NCBI GenBank assembly: GCA_029204225.1
Contig: CM055094.1
Coordinates: forward strand, 16,512,609 to 16,576,608
Length of the DNA: 64,000 nucleotides
Direction: 5' to 3'
From: Diphasiastrum complanatum
Lineage: Eukaryota > Streptophyta > Lycopodiopsida > Lycopodiales > Lycopodiaceae
The position numbers and the translations under genes are program-made. The notes under the pieces were generated by a model. It did no database searches, was not told the origin of the DNA, and saw only the letters and a program-made list of their open reading frames with translations. This document shows positions 1 through 9,119 of the stretch, one piece after another. Positions within the stretch are counted from its first letter, which is position 1. Every line of letters begins with the position of its first letter.

Positions 1-248
1 TGTAACGAAGTTTGGTTAAGTTTGTTGATGTATGTTTTGTTGGAGGGAAGTCACCCACATCGGGACCCCGGATCTGGCATGGCGCCAGGTTGGATCTCAA
101 TGTTGGTTTTCGGAACTTCAAGTTGGTTAAGTCTGATCGTTGTTGGCGAGTTGGCTGCTTGTATGTCAAGTGTGTTTGGATGGCAAGAGTTGAAGGCTGG
201 GAAGCTAAGTCGTGGTTCCCGGCTCCCTTTTGGGATGCCTGCGCTACA
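1..248 (+). mobile_element. Element T copy T0, 3' end only (LTR-A tail)
   Basis: The window opens inside a type-A LTR that ends with GCGCTACA at 248. The rest of this copy lies to the left of the window. The sequence matches the last 248 bp of the other LTR-A copies, for example the end of T1 at 5034. Confidence 0.9.
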
Positions 249-279
249 GCTGGCGTCCAGGGATACGACGCTCAGCTAT
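249..279 (+). repeat. 31-nt inter-element spacer (inverted LTR fragment)
   Basis: These 31 nt run from GCTGG to GCTAT between the end of one LTR-A and the start of the next LTR-B. The reverse complement matches an LTR-A interior segment (4425-4455 in T1) at 29 of 31 positions. The same spacer recurs at 5035-5065, 9089-9119, 10875-10905, 15661-15691, 20437-20467, 25223-25253, 35267-35297, 39298-39328, 44073-44103, 48848-48878 and 53607-53637. It is inverted at 59280-59310. Its outer 5-mers may be the target duplications of two founding insertions (inference). Confidence 0.9.
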
Positions 280-506
280 TGTTGTAAAGCTACCTTTACA
301 AGCTTTACTCCCGGTGCCAGCTATGTCCCCGGCGCCAGCAGCGCCCCTGCGGCTCTCGGCGCCACTTGACCAGAATCCAGCCGGTGCGAAGTTCCTATGG
401 CTGAAAATCTTTGATCGGTTTTAGCGGAGTCCAGAGAGCTCAGATCGATGTGCAATCACCTCACACGATCTAGGCATGATTAAAGGAAGCTGGAGGATCA
501 ATAGAA

Positions 507-561
507 TCTAGAGAGAGAAAATGACTTTCTAGAAAGAGGAAATCCTAGAGAGAGAAAAATG
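507..561 (+). promoter_or_regulatory. GAGA-rich duplicated tract in the LTR
   Basis: Two close copies of CTAGAGAGAGAAAA about 37 nt apart flank a TTTCTAGAAA palindrome. The tract is present in both LTR types and in every unit. GAGA tracts are known binding sites for plant BBR/BPC factors. A promoter or enhancer role here is inference from the motif and its place upstream of the putative polyadenylation signal. Confidence 0.4.
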
Positions 562-775
562 TGCTTTACTAGCTTGGGTAGAGTGCTTGGTATGAGGGGG
601 GGTGCCGAATCACACCAATACTACAGGGGAGTGCGGCTTGCGACTCAGGGCGAGCTCCAACCAAGTCTCAGCCTCCCTTGCTGGAATGTTGTCATGGCTC
701 TCGCCTTGGCATGCGCTAGCGCCCTAGAGACTAGGGTCGGTCACACACTTAAAATGTAACCTTCTCAGATTTATC

Positions 776-781
776 AATAAA
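776..781 (+). promoter_or_regulatory. Candidate LTR polyadenylation signal (AATAAA)
   Basis: AATAAA lies near the middle of the LTR, in the context TTTATCAATAAAGTGGG. It is kept at the same place in nearly all A and B LTRs. Retrotransposon transcripts end in the 3' LTR downstream of such a signal. A second AATAAA-like motif (ATCAATAAAATC) occurs only in LTR-A, near 4049, so the choice is not certain. Confidence 0.5.
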
Positions 782-1491
782 GTGGGATTTTTCTGAAACT
801 GACTCTGATTACCTTCTGGGTTTCAGTGTTCGGTCAAAGCGCCAGTTGTAAGGCCGCTTCAAAATTTTTAAGTTGGCACATACCTGAGGTTCGTATACCG
901 GGACGCCAGTGGTATGCCGTCGGGACCATTTGGTCAAAGGCGCCAGCGGTATGCTGTCGGGACCATTTGGTCCAAGAGCTGGTTGTTTCCATATCTGTCG
1001 CGGCTTGTGGTTCTGAGTGTTCCTTGCATGAACGTGAATGGGTTAAGCTCTTGGGGAACGGGCTCTGGCCTGTCGGCTGAGTTGGATTGCTTGCTTGGGT
1101 GGAAGTTACCTGTTTATGGCTGTCCAGTCTGGCGTGGCGCCAGGTTGGCTTCCAGTGCTCGTGACGAAGCTTTCAGTTGGTTAAGTCTGATGTAAGTTTG
1201 ACCGCTTGCTTGGAATGGATGTTACTCGTTTGTAACGAAGCTTCGAGTTGGTCAAGTTTGATGTATGTCGGGCGGCTTGCTTGGAGGGAAGTCACCCACA
1301 TTGGGAGCCCCGATCTGGCATGGCGCCAGGTTGAATCTCAATGTTGGCTTTCGGAACTTCAAGTGGGTTAAGTCTGATCGTTGTTGGCGAGTTGGCTGCT
1401 TGTATGTCAAGTGGGTTTGGATGGCAAGAGTTGAAGGCCGGGAAGCTAAGTCGCGGTTCCCGGCTCCCTTTGGGATGCCTGCGCTACATAA

Positions 1492-1503
1492 GGTATCAGA
1501 GCC
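1492..1503 (+). other. Primer-binding site of element T (tRNA-iMet)
   Basis: GGTATCAGAGCC lies 3 nt downstream of the 5' LTR. It matches the plant initiator-methionine tRNA 3' end, which primes many plant LTR retrotransposons. The LTR-proximal base differs from the longer TGGTATCAGAGCC match seen in element G. The site recurs after each complete LTR-B. Confidence 0.85.
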
Positions 1504-1578
1504 GACTGGGCGTTCAGCTATGCGGATCTCACAGAAATGGCCACGGTTTGGGGTTCATCAAGACAACTGTCGTGCAAG

Positions 1579-1964
1579 GTGCTGTCCACAGTGTAAGCAC
1601 GGGTGCGTCCACGGTCGGGGTGGTCGGCAGAACGGGGGACGTGATGAGTCAAAGTGCTGCCCTCGAGGTGTAAGCACGGTCAGTTCTCGCGGTTCGGGCG
1701 TGGCGCCGTCTGCACGTAGGACGGATGAGGCAAAGTGTTGCCTAGGTAGGTGAAAGCACGGTCTATGACTTGTGGGGTGCGGGGCGACATATTCGAACAG
1801 TACGGGTTAACCATTGATACAGAGATGCTGCTCGAATTCGGGTGTAAAGCATGGGTGGTTAGCTGCCGGTGCGGGATAGCTGCCGATCGTTTAGCTATAA
1901 GGGCTATCGACCAAAAAGTGGTGGGGCGTGACTGAGGCAATGTGTTGCTTAATGGTGAAATCAC
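1579..1964 (+). repeat. Leader array of five hairpin-like modules
   Basis: Five short modules share the pattern GTGCTG - palindromic core - (G)GTG(T)AAAGCAC. They lie at 1579-1600, 1654-1677, 1735-1759, 1825-1852 and 1942-1964. Each has a potential GTGCT/AGCAC outer stem. Cores include CTCGAG, CCTAGG and CGAATTCG. Module 4 reads ATGCT...AGCAT, a paired change that keeps the stem. Modules are usually preceded by GAGGCAAA-like sequence and followed by CGG. The same five modules occur in element G at 30414-30799 on the minus strand. Position just after the primer site suggests an RNA packaging or dimer structure (inference). Confidence 0.65.
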
Positions 1965-2888
1965 GGGTAGTCGGAGGGGTGTCCTATGTGGGCCGATTTT
2001 GTGATCGATTTGTATGGGCGCGGCCAGGCAAAGGTCCGTTGGCAGGACCATCTCAAAGGGGGGACCTTGTCTATGTTACTTGTTAGTAAACCTGCCTGAG
2101 TGTCTTACTGGTATGTATTCGTGGTGAGTCTTAGTACTCGTGCTTTGCCTGGTTTGCATGATTGCTTGTTATACAAGGAGCTGATGGCTCGAGAAGGAAC
2201 CTTTCTTTTGAAGGCTGATACCATCAAACAAAGAGGACTACAAAATCTGTGGGCGGATTTGCAGTTCAAGTACTCACACGTGAACGGCAACGAAACGACT
2301 CTATGTTTGCAAAGGATGGATGGCTAGCCTGTTTCTTGGGTTAGTTTCATTTGCGACAATGCCCACCAGACGTAAGCAGAAAGCCAAAAGTTGGAAAGGG
2401 CAATTTCAGGGGAGATCTTCTATGGAGTAGTTGGTCTTCATTTTGGGACGGCCACCTTCGGAACTGAAACTCACTGCGCATGGGTGATATCCAGTATCAG
2501 TTGGGTTTTTCCTCAAAGGGGAAAGACTAGGATTCTCTTCAAAGATTGGCAACAGGTTGGATCAAGCCATAATCCTAGCAGATGGGAAGCAAAGTCTTGG
2601 AAAAGCTTTTTGTTTGAAGAACTCTACTCTAACTCCGATCAGCTGATTTTATAAGTGGAGGGGAACTATCACACGCACCTCTCTCTTGGGACAAATTTTG
2701 AATGAAAGTTGATCAAAACGGCGGCAAAGTCAAGGTCACCTAGCCATACTCACATGAGGAGACTGGCGAACTTTGGACCTAATAAGTTGACAAGTTTTTG
2801 TTGTGGAAAGGAAAGCTTGTTATAGGCTTTCTCTCGACCAGCAATGATGAGGAAACATATGAGTACGCTGGCTTGTGTTACGTGTAAC

Positions 2889-3250
2889 GCAGCTGATCGA
2901 TGAAGGAACTGTGAAAGTTGAGTCTTGCATGAGAGACTTGGTATTTCGAACGGACGCTAAGGGACAGTTCGCGTTGATATCGGACTAGTGCAGTCTCTTG
3001 GTGCATGTGTCTGATTCAAAGAGAGCTACTTGAAGCCAAGCTCGATGTACGCTTCTTGTTTTGACTGTGAGGCAACTGACTAGTGATGGAATTGTGAAAG
3101 TCAGGTTTTGCGCGACGGACATGGTGCTTCAAACAAACGCGAAGAGATAGTTCGGATTCGGATCAAACTGGTGCGACCCTTTGGCTTTCCACGAGGTCAA
3201 TGGTTACATTTGGGCTGATTCAAAAGATCTACTTCAAGCTAAGTGAGAGG
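2889..3250 (+). repeat. Diverged ~180-nt tandem duplication in the internal region
   Basis: Unit 1 (2889-3071) and unit 2 (3072 to about 3250) align through shared blocks: GCARCTGA, a GTGAAAGT core, a GAC-TGGT block, ACGC-AAG-GA-AGTTCG, and CTGATTCAAA near each 3' end. They are far more diverged from each other than any two array units. The duplication therefore predates array amplification. No function is assigned. Confidence 0.6.
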
Positions 3251-3803
3251 TGCATTGCGGAGTACTCAATCTTTGCCTACCTTACAGAGCCAAGATGGAA
3301 AAGTATCAAGATCAGACTGGGACAAGGAGAGAAACCATGGTGCAGAAGCAACAAGGCACAGAGTGGACCACAAAGTGGGCAATCAAACGATAAATCCTTT
3401 GGCTCAGGGAGCCTTGATACCTGTGCGGAACTTATCAAATCTGGAGCTCAGGGAGCTCAATACAAAGTGCATCAAGGACAAATCAGGACCTCAAAGGAGT
3501 TCCCAAGTCGAAAGTCAGAAGCGACAGGGGCAAACATTTCAAAGAAAGGCCTCTGTCATAAGGTTCCTGGGTTTTACGAAAGCGATATCAAATCTACGCT
3601 TTTCCCAGACAAAGAGGTATGTTCAAGTTATGTAATTTTTCAATACAAAGAGCTGAGCCTCCGACTTGTGGTGTGCCACCTTCAATGTTAATAAAAAGTG
3701 CCCAGTAAATTGGGTACTGTGCCAAGTAGCTTAGATGTATAATATTTTAATTTGGAGACAGCTTTACTTTAATCTGACATCTGATGAGGACATCAGACTT
3801 TAT

Positions 3804-3816
3804 AAAGGTGGCACGG
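3804..3816 (+). other. Putative polypurine tract of element T
   Basis: AAAGGTGGCACGG lies immediately before the 3' LTR start at 3817. It is less purine-pure than the tract of element G. It occupies the plus-strand priming position and is preceded by GATGAGGACATCAG, a block also found next to the polypurine tract of element G. Confidence 0.55.
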
Positions 3817-3849
3817 TGTTGTAAAGCTACATTTACAAGCTTTGCTTCC

Positions 3850-3935
3850 GGCGCCAGCAGCGCCCCTGCTGCTCCCGGCGCCAACGGCGCCTGCGCCGCT
3901 CTCGGCGCCATTGTGACCAGAATCCAGCCGGCGCC
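3850..3935 (+). repeat. GGCGCC palindrome cluster in LTR-A
   Basis: Five GGCGCC hexamers occur in 86 bp, starting at 3850, 3877, 3886, 3904 and 3930, within a CCTGCTGC / GCGCC-rich stretch. LTR-B has fewer in the matching place. The stretch is CpG-dense and self-complementary, so it could be a methylation target or a structured U3 region (inference). Confidence 0.6.
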
Positions 3936-4424
3936 AAGTTCCTATGGCTGAAAATCTTTATTCGGTTCTAGCGGAGCCCAGATAGCTCAGATCGATGTGC
4001 AATCACCTCACACGATCTAGGCATGATTAAAATAAGCCCGGAGATCAATAAAATCTAGAGAGAGAAAATGACTTTCTAGAAAGACAGAATCCTAGAGAGA
4101 GAAAAACGTGCTTTACGAGCTTGGCTAGAGTGCTTGGTATGAGGGGGGGAGTCGAATCACACCAATACTATAGGGGAGTGCGGGTTGCGACTCAGGGCGA
4201 GCTCCAACCAAGTCTCAGCCTCCCTTGCTGGAATGTTGTCATGGCTCTCGCCTTGGCATGCTAGCGCCCCGGAGACTAGGGTCGGTCACACACTTGAAAT
4301 GTAACCTTCTCAAATTTATGATTAAAGTGGGATTTTCCTCAAACTGACTCTGATTACCTTTTGGGTTTCAGTGTTCGGTAAAAGCGCCAGTTGTAAGGCC
4401 GCTTCCAAATTTTTAACTTGGCAC

Positions 4425-4455
4425 ATAGCTGAGGGTCGTATCCCGGGACGCCAGC
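4425..4455 (+). repeat. LTR segment that is the parent of the inverted spacer
   Basis: This 31-nt LTR-A segment is the reverse complement of the spacer at 5035-5065, with two mismatches. The matching segment in LTR-B (5670-5699 region) fits less well, so the spacer derives from a type-A-like LTR. Confidence 0.85.
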
Positions 4456-4523
4456 GGTATGCCGTCGGGACCATTCGGTCCGCGGCGCCAGCGGTATGCT
4501 GTCGGGACCATTTGGTCCAGGAA
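4450..4523 (+). repeat. 37-nt tandem duplication with GGACC...GGTCC hairpins in the LTR
   Basis: The two copies, 4450-4486 and 4487-4523, both read GCCAGCGGTATG then (C/T)GTCGGGACCATT(C/T)GGTCC. Each contains a small perfect inverted repeat GGACC-ATTY-GGTCC. The pair is present in almost all LTRs of both types. Confidence 0.75.
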
Positions 4524-4710
4524 CTGGTTGTTTCAATATCTGTCGCGGCTTGTGGTTCTGAGTGTTCCTTGCATGAACGTGAATGGGTTAAGCTCTTGGG
4601 GAACGGGCTCTAACTTGTCGGCTGAGTTGGATGGCTTGCTTGGGTGCCTGTTACCTGTTTATGGCTGACCAGTCTGGCGTGGCGCCAGGTTGGCTTCCAG
4701 CGCTCGTGAC

Positions 4711-4935
4711 GAAGCTTTCAGTTGGTTAAGTCTGATGTAAGTCAGACCGCTTGCTTGGAATGGACGTTACTCGTTTGTAACGAAGCTTCGAGTTGGTTAA
4801 GTTTGATGTATGTCGGGCGGCTTGCTTGGAGGGAAGTCACCCACATCGGGACCCCGGATCTGGCATGGCGCCAGGTTGGATCTCAATGTTGGTTTTCGGA
4901 ACTTCAATTTGGTTAAGTCTGATCGTTGTTGGCGA
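4711..4935 (+). repeat. Three degenerate copies of a GAAGCTT-AGTTGGTTAAG box in the LTR 3' half
   Basis: Copies begin near 4711, 4782 and 4899 and share the order GAAGCTT(or GAACTT), AGTTGGTTAAGT, TGAT, GCTTG. Between the first two lies a hairpin, CGTTAC-TCGTTT-GTAACG (about 4764-4782). The LTR grew in part by local duplication. Confidence 0.6.
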
Positions 4936-5065
4936 GTTGGCTGCTTGTATGTCAAGTGTGTTTGGATGGCAAGAGTTGAAGGCTGGGAAGCTAAGTCGTG
5001 GTTCCCGGCTCCCTTTTGGGGTGCCTGCGCTACAGCTGGCGTCCAGGGATACGACGCTCAGCTAT

Positions 5066-8000
5066 TGTTGTAAAGCTACCTTTACAAGCTTTACTCCCGG
5101 TGCCAGCTATGTCCCCGGCGCCAGCAGCGCCCCTGCGGCTCTCGGCGCCACTTGACCAGAATCCAGCCGGTGCGAAGTTCCTATGGCTGAAAATCTTTGA
5201 TCGGTTTTAGCGGAGTCCAGAGAGCTCAGATCGATGTGCAATCACCTCACACGATCTAGGCATGATTAAAGGAAGCTGGAGGATCAATAGAATCTAGAGA
5301 GAGAAAATGACTTTCTAGAAAGAGAAAATCCTAGAGAGAGAAAAATGTGCTTTACTAGCTTGGGTAGAGTGCTTGGTATGAGGGGGGGTGCCGAATCACA
5401 CCAATACTACAGGGGAGTGCGGCTTGCGACTCAGGGCGAGCTCCAACCAAGTCTCAGCCTCCCTTGCTGGAATGTTGTCATGGCTCTCGCCTTGGCATGC
5501 GCTAGCGCCCTAGAGACTAGGGTCGGTCACACACTTAAAATGTAACCTTCTCAGATTTATCAATAAAGTGGGATTTTTCTGAAACTGACTCTGATTACCT
5601 TCTGGGTTTCAGTGTTCGGTCAAAGCGCCAGTTGTAAGGCCGCTTCAAAATTTTTAAGTTGGCACATACCTGAGGTTCGTATACCGGGACGCCAGTGGTA
5701 TGCCGTCGGGACCATTCGGTCCGCGGCGCCAGCGGTATGCTGTCGGGACCATTTGGTCCAAGAGCTGGTTGTTTCCATATCTGTCGCGGCTTGTGGTTCT
5801 GAGTGTTCCTTGCATGAACGTGAATGGGTTAAGCTCTTGGGGAACGGGCTCTGGCCTGTCGGCTGAGTTGGATTGCTTGCTTGGGTGGAAGTTACCTGTT
5901 TATGGCTGTCCAGTCTGGCGTGGCGCCAGGTTGGCTTCCAGTGCTCGTGACGAAGCTTTCAGTTGGTTAAGTCTGATGTAAGTTTGACCGCTTGCTTGGA
6001 ATGGATGTTACTCGTTTGTAACGAAGCTTCGAGTTGGTCAAGTTTGATGTATGTCGGGCGGCTTGCTTGGAGGGAAGTCACCCACATTGGGAGCCCCGAT
6101 CTGGCATGGCGCCAGGTTGAATCTCAATGTTGGCTTTCGGAACTTCAAGTGGGTTAAGTCTGATCGTTGTTGGCGAGTTGGCTGCTTGTATGTCAAGTGG
6201 GTTTGGATGGCAAGAGTTGAAGGCCGGGAAGCTAAGTCGCGGTTCCCGGCTCCCTTTGGGATGCCTGCGCTACATAAGGTATCAGAGCCGACTGGGCGTT
6301 CAGCTATGCGGATCTCACAGAAATGGCCACGGTTTGGGGTTCATCAAGACAACTGTCGTGCAAGGTGCTGTCCACAGTGTAAGCACGGGTGCGTCCACGG
6401 TCGGGGTGTTCGGCAGAACGGGGGACGTGATGAGTCAAAGTGCTGCCCTCGAGGTGTAAGCACGGTCAGTTCTCGCGGTTCGGGCGTGGCGCCGTCTGCA
6501 CGTAGGACGGATGAGGCAAAGTGTTGCCTAGGTAGGTGAAAGCACGGTCTATGACTTGTGGGGTGCGGGGCGACATATTCGAACAGTACGGGTTAACCAT
6601 TGATACAGAGATGCTGCTCGAATTCGGGTGTAAAGCATGGGTGGTTAGCTGCCGGTGCGGGATAGCTGCCGATCGTTTAGCTATAAGGGCTATCGACCAA
6701 AAAGTGGTGGGGCGTGACTGAGGCAATGTGTTGCTTAATGGTGAAATCACGGGTAGTCGGAGGGGTGTCCTATGTGGGCCGATTTTGTGATCGATTTGTA
6801 TGGGCGCGGCCAGGCAAAGGTCCGTTGGCAGGACCATCTCAAAGGGGGGACCTTGTCTATGTTACTTGTTAGTAAACCTGCCTGAGTGTCTTAATGGTAT
6901 GTATTCGTGGTGAGTCTTAGTACTCGTGCTTTGCCTGGTTTGCATGATTGCTTGTTATACAAGGAGCTGATGGCTCGAGAAGGAACCTTTCTTTTGAAGG
7001 CTGATACCATCAAACAAAGAGGACTACAAAATCTGTGGGCGGATTTGCAGTTCAAGTACTCACACGTGAACGGCAACGAAACGACTCTATGTTTGCAAAG
7101 GATGGATGGCTAGCCTGTTTCTTGGGTTAGTTTCATTTGCGACAATGCCCACCAGACGTAAGCAGAAAGCCAAAAGTTGGAAAGGGCAATTTCAGGGGAG
7201 ATCTTCTATGGAGTAGTTGGTCTTCATTTTGGGACGGCCACCTTCGGAACTGAAACTCACTGCGCATGGGTGATATCCAGTATCAGTTGGGTTTTTCCTC
7301 AAAGGGGAAAGACTAGGATTCTCTTCAAAGATTGGCAACAGGTTGGATCAAGCCATAATCCTAGCAGATGGGAAGCAAAGGAGAGAAACCATGGTGCAGA
7401 AGCAACAAGGCACAGAGTGGACCACAAAGTGGGCAATCAAACGATAAATCCTTTGGCTCAGGGAGCCTTGATACCTGTGCGGAACTTATCAAATCTGGAG
7501 CTCAGGGAGCTCAATACAAAGTGCATCAAGGACAAATCAGGACCTCAAAGGAGTTCCCAAGTCGAAAGTCAGAAGCGACAGGGGCAAACATTTCAAAGAA
7601 AGGCCTCTGTCATAAGGTTCCTGGGTTTTACGAAAGCGATATCAAATCTACGATTTTCCCAGACAAAGAGGTATGTTCAAGTTATGTAATTTTTCAATAC
7701 AAAGAGCTGAGCCTCCGACTTGTGGTGTGCCACCTTCAATGTTAATAAAAAGTGCCCAGTAAATTGGGTACTGTGCCAAGTAGCTTAGATGTATAATATT
7801 TTAATTTGGAGACAGCTTTACTTTAATCTGACATCTGATGAGGACATCAGACTTTATAAAGGTGGCACGGTGTTGTAAAGCTACATTTACAAGCTTTGCT
7901 TCCGGCGCCAGCAGCGCCCCTGCTGCTCCCGGCGCCAACGGCGCCTGCGCCGCTCTCGGCGCCATTGTGACCAGAATCCAGCCGGCGCCAAGTTCCTATG

Positions 8001-9088
8001 GCTGAAAATCTTTATTCGGTTCTAGCGGAGCCCAGATAGCTCAGATCGATGTGCAATCACCTCACACGATCTAGGCATGATTAAAATAAGCCCGGAGATC
8101 AATAAAATCTAGAGAGAGAAAATGACTTTCTAGAAAGACAGAATCCTAGAGAGAGAAAAACGTGCTTTACGAGCTTGGCTAGAGTGCTTGGTATGAGGGG
8201 GGGAGTCGAATCACACCAATACTATAGGGGAGTGCGGGTTGCGACTCAGGGCGAGCTCCAACCAAGTCTCAGCCTCCCTTGCTGGAATGTTGTCATGGCT
8301 CTCGCCTTGGCATGCTAGCGCCCCGGAGACTAGGGTCGGTCACACACTTGAAATGTAACCTTCTCAAATTTATCAATAAAGTGGGATTTTCCTCAAACTG
8401 ACTCTGATTACCTTTTGGGTTTCAGTGTTCGGTAAAAGCGCCAGTTGTAAGGCCGCTTCCAAATTTTTAACTTGGCACATAGCTGAGGGTCGTATCCCGG
8501 GACGCCAGCGGTATGCCGTCGGGACCATTCGGTCCGCGGCGCCAGCGGTATGCTGTCGGGACCATTTGGTCCAGGAACTGGTTGTTTCAATATCTGTCGC
8601 GGCTTGTGGTTCTGAGTGTTCCTTGCATGAACGTGAATGGGTTAAGCTCTTGGGGAACGGGCTCTAACCTGTCGGCTGAGTTGGATGGCTTGCTTGGGTG
8701 CCTGTTACCTGTTTATGGCTGACCAGTCTGGCGTGGCGCCAGGTTGGCTTCCAGCGCTCGTGACGAAGCTTTCAGTTGGTTAAGTCTGATGTAAGTCAGA
8801 CCGCTTGCTTGGAATGGACGTTACTCGTTTGTAACGAAGCTTCGAGTTGGTTAAGTTTGATATATGTCGGGCGGCTTGCTTGGAGGGAAGTCACCCACAT
8901 CGGGACCCCCGATCTGGCATGGCGCCAGGTTGGATCTCAATGTTGGTTTTCGGAACTTCAATTTGGTTAAGTCTGATCGTTGTTGGCGAGTTGGCTGCTT
9001 GTATGTCAAGTGTGTTTGGATGGCAAGAGTTGAAGGCTGGGAAGCTAAGTCGTGGTTCCCGGCTCCCTTTTGGGATGCCTGCGCTACA
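5066..9088 (+). mobile_element. Element T copy T2, short internally rearranged copy
   Basis: Parts are 5' LTR 5066-6274, internal region 6275-7870 (about 730 bp shorter than in T1) and 3' LTR 7871-9088. Both LTRs are full length. The spacers 5035-5065 and 9089-9119 lie on either side. The five leader modules are kept. Confidence 0.88.
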
Positions 9089-9119
9089 GCTGGCGTCCAG
9101 GGATACGACGCTCAGCTAT

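Larger units (their letters stand above)
280..1488 (+). repeat. 5' LTR of T1 (type B, 1209 bp)
   Basis: It is bounded by TGTTG at 280 and CTACA at 1488, directly followed by the primer-binding site. It differs from the type-A LTR at many positions, most visibly in the first ~200 bp, where the GGCGCC-rich part differs in length and sequence. Near the start is a perfect 7-bp stem (TTGTAAA / TTTACAA). Confidence 0.9.
1489..3816 (+). other. Non-coding internal region of element T (2328 bp)
   Basis: This holds, in order, the primer-binding site, a leader with five hairpin-like modules (1579-1964), a stretch with no recognisable content (about 2000-2880), a diverged ~180-nt tandem duplication (2889-3250), and a purine- and CAAAG-rich 3' part ending at the polypurine tract. 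The longest open frames here (163 and 130 codons, overlapping, about 3200-3691) show no known retroelement domain and have low-complexity composition. Their conservation between copies is explained by recent duplication. I do not call them genes. Confidence 0.8.
280..5034 (+). mobile_element. Element T copy T1: non-coding LTR retrotransposon (reference copy)
   Basis: Parts are 5' LTR (type B) 280-1488, internal region 1489-3816 and 3' LTR (type A) 3817-5034. Total length is 4755 bp. Both LTRs begin TGTTGTAAAGC and end CTACA. A tRNA-iMet primer site starts 3 nt after the 5' LTR. A short purine-biased tract abuts the 3' LTR. No Gag, protease, reverse transcriptase or integrase similarity is recognisable inside, so this resembles the class of large non-coding LTR elements (LARD-like). 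It could only move with proteins made by another element. It shares its leader and LTR motifs with element G at 26557-31810. Confidence 0.88.
3817..5034 (+). repeat. 3' LTR of T1 (type A, 1218 bp)
   Basis: It starts TGTTGTAAAGC just after the polypurine tract and ends CTACA at 5034, followed by the 31-nt spacer. Its sub-structure includes a GGCGCC cluster, an AATAAA signal, a 37-nt tandem duplication, and three degenerate copies of a box reading GAAGCTT-AGTTGGTTAAG. Confidence 0.9.

Noticed and set aside
249-279. Regularly spaced 31-nt repeat, CRISPR-like at first sight
   Set aside because: The spacing is about 4.8 kb, the intervening DNA is the same element each time, and the repeat is an inverted LTR fragment.
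1265-1753. 162-codon frame running from the LTR into the leader, repeated in many units
   Set aside because: It crosses the LTR end, the primer-binding site and the hairpin modules, which explain the sequence. Its Cys-rich look comes from the repeated GTGCTG/TGTAAGCAC modules read in one frame.
3200-3691. Open frames of 163 and 130 codons repeated in most units, possibly a small gene
   Set aside because: They overlap in different frames, have no recognisable domain, and are conserved only because the units are recent duplicates. There is no sign of codon-level selection.
5035-5065. Spacer as a simple target duplication of one insertion
   Set aside because: Thirty-one bp is far longer than the 5-bp duplication seen for element G, and its two ends (GCTGG and GCTAT) differ. 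Two separate insertions fit better.
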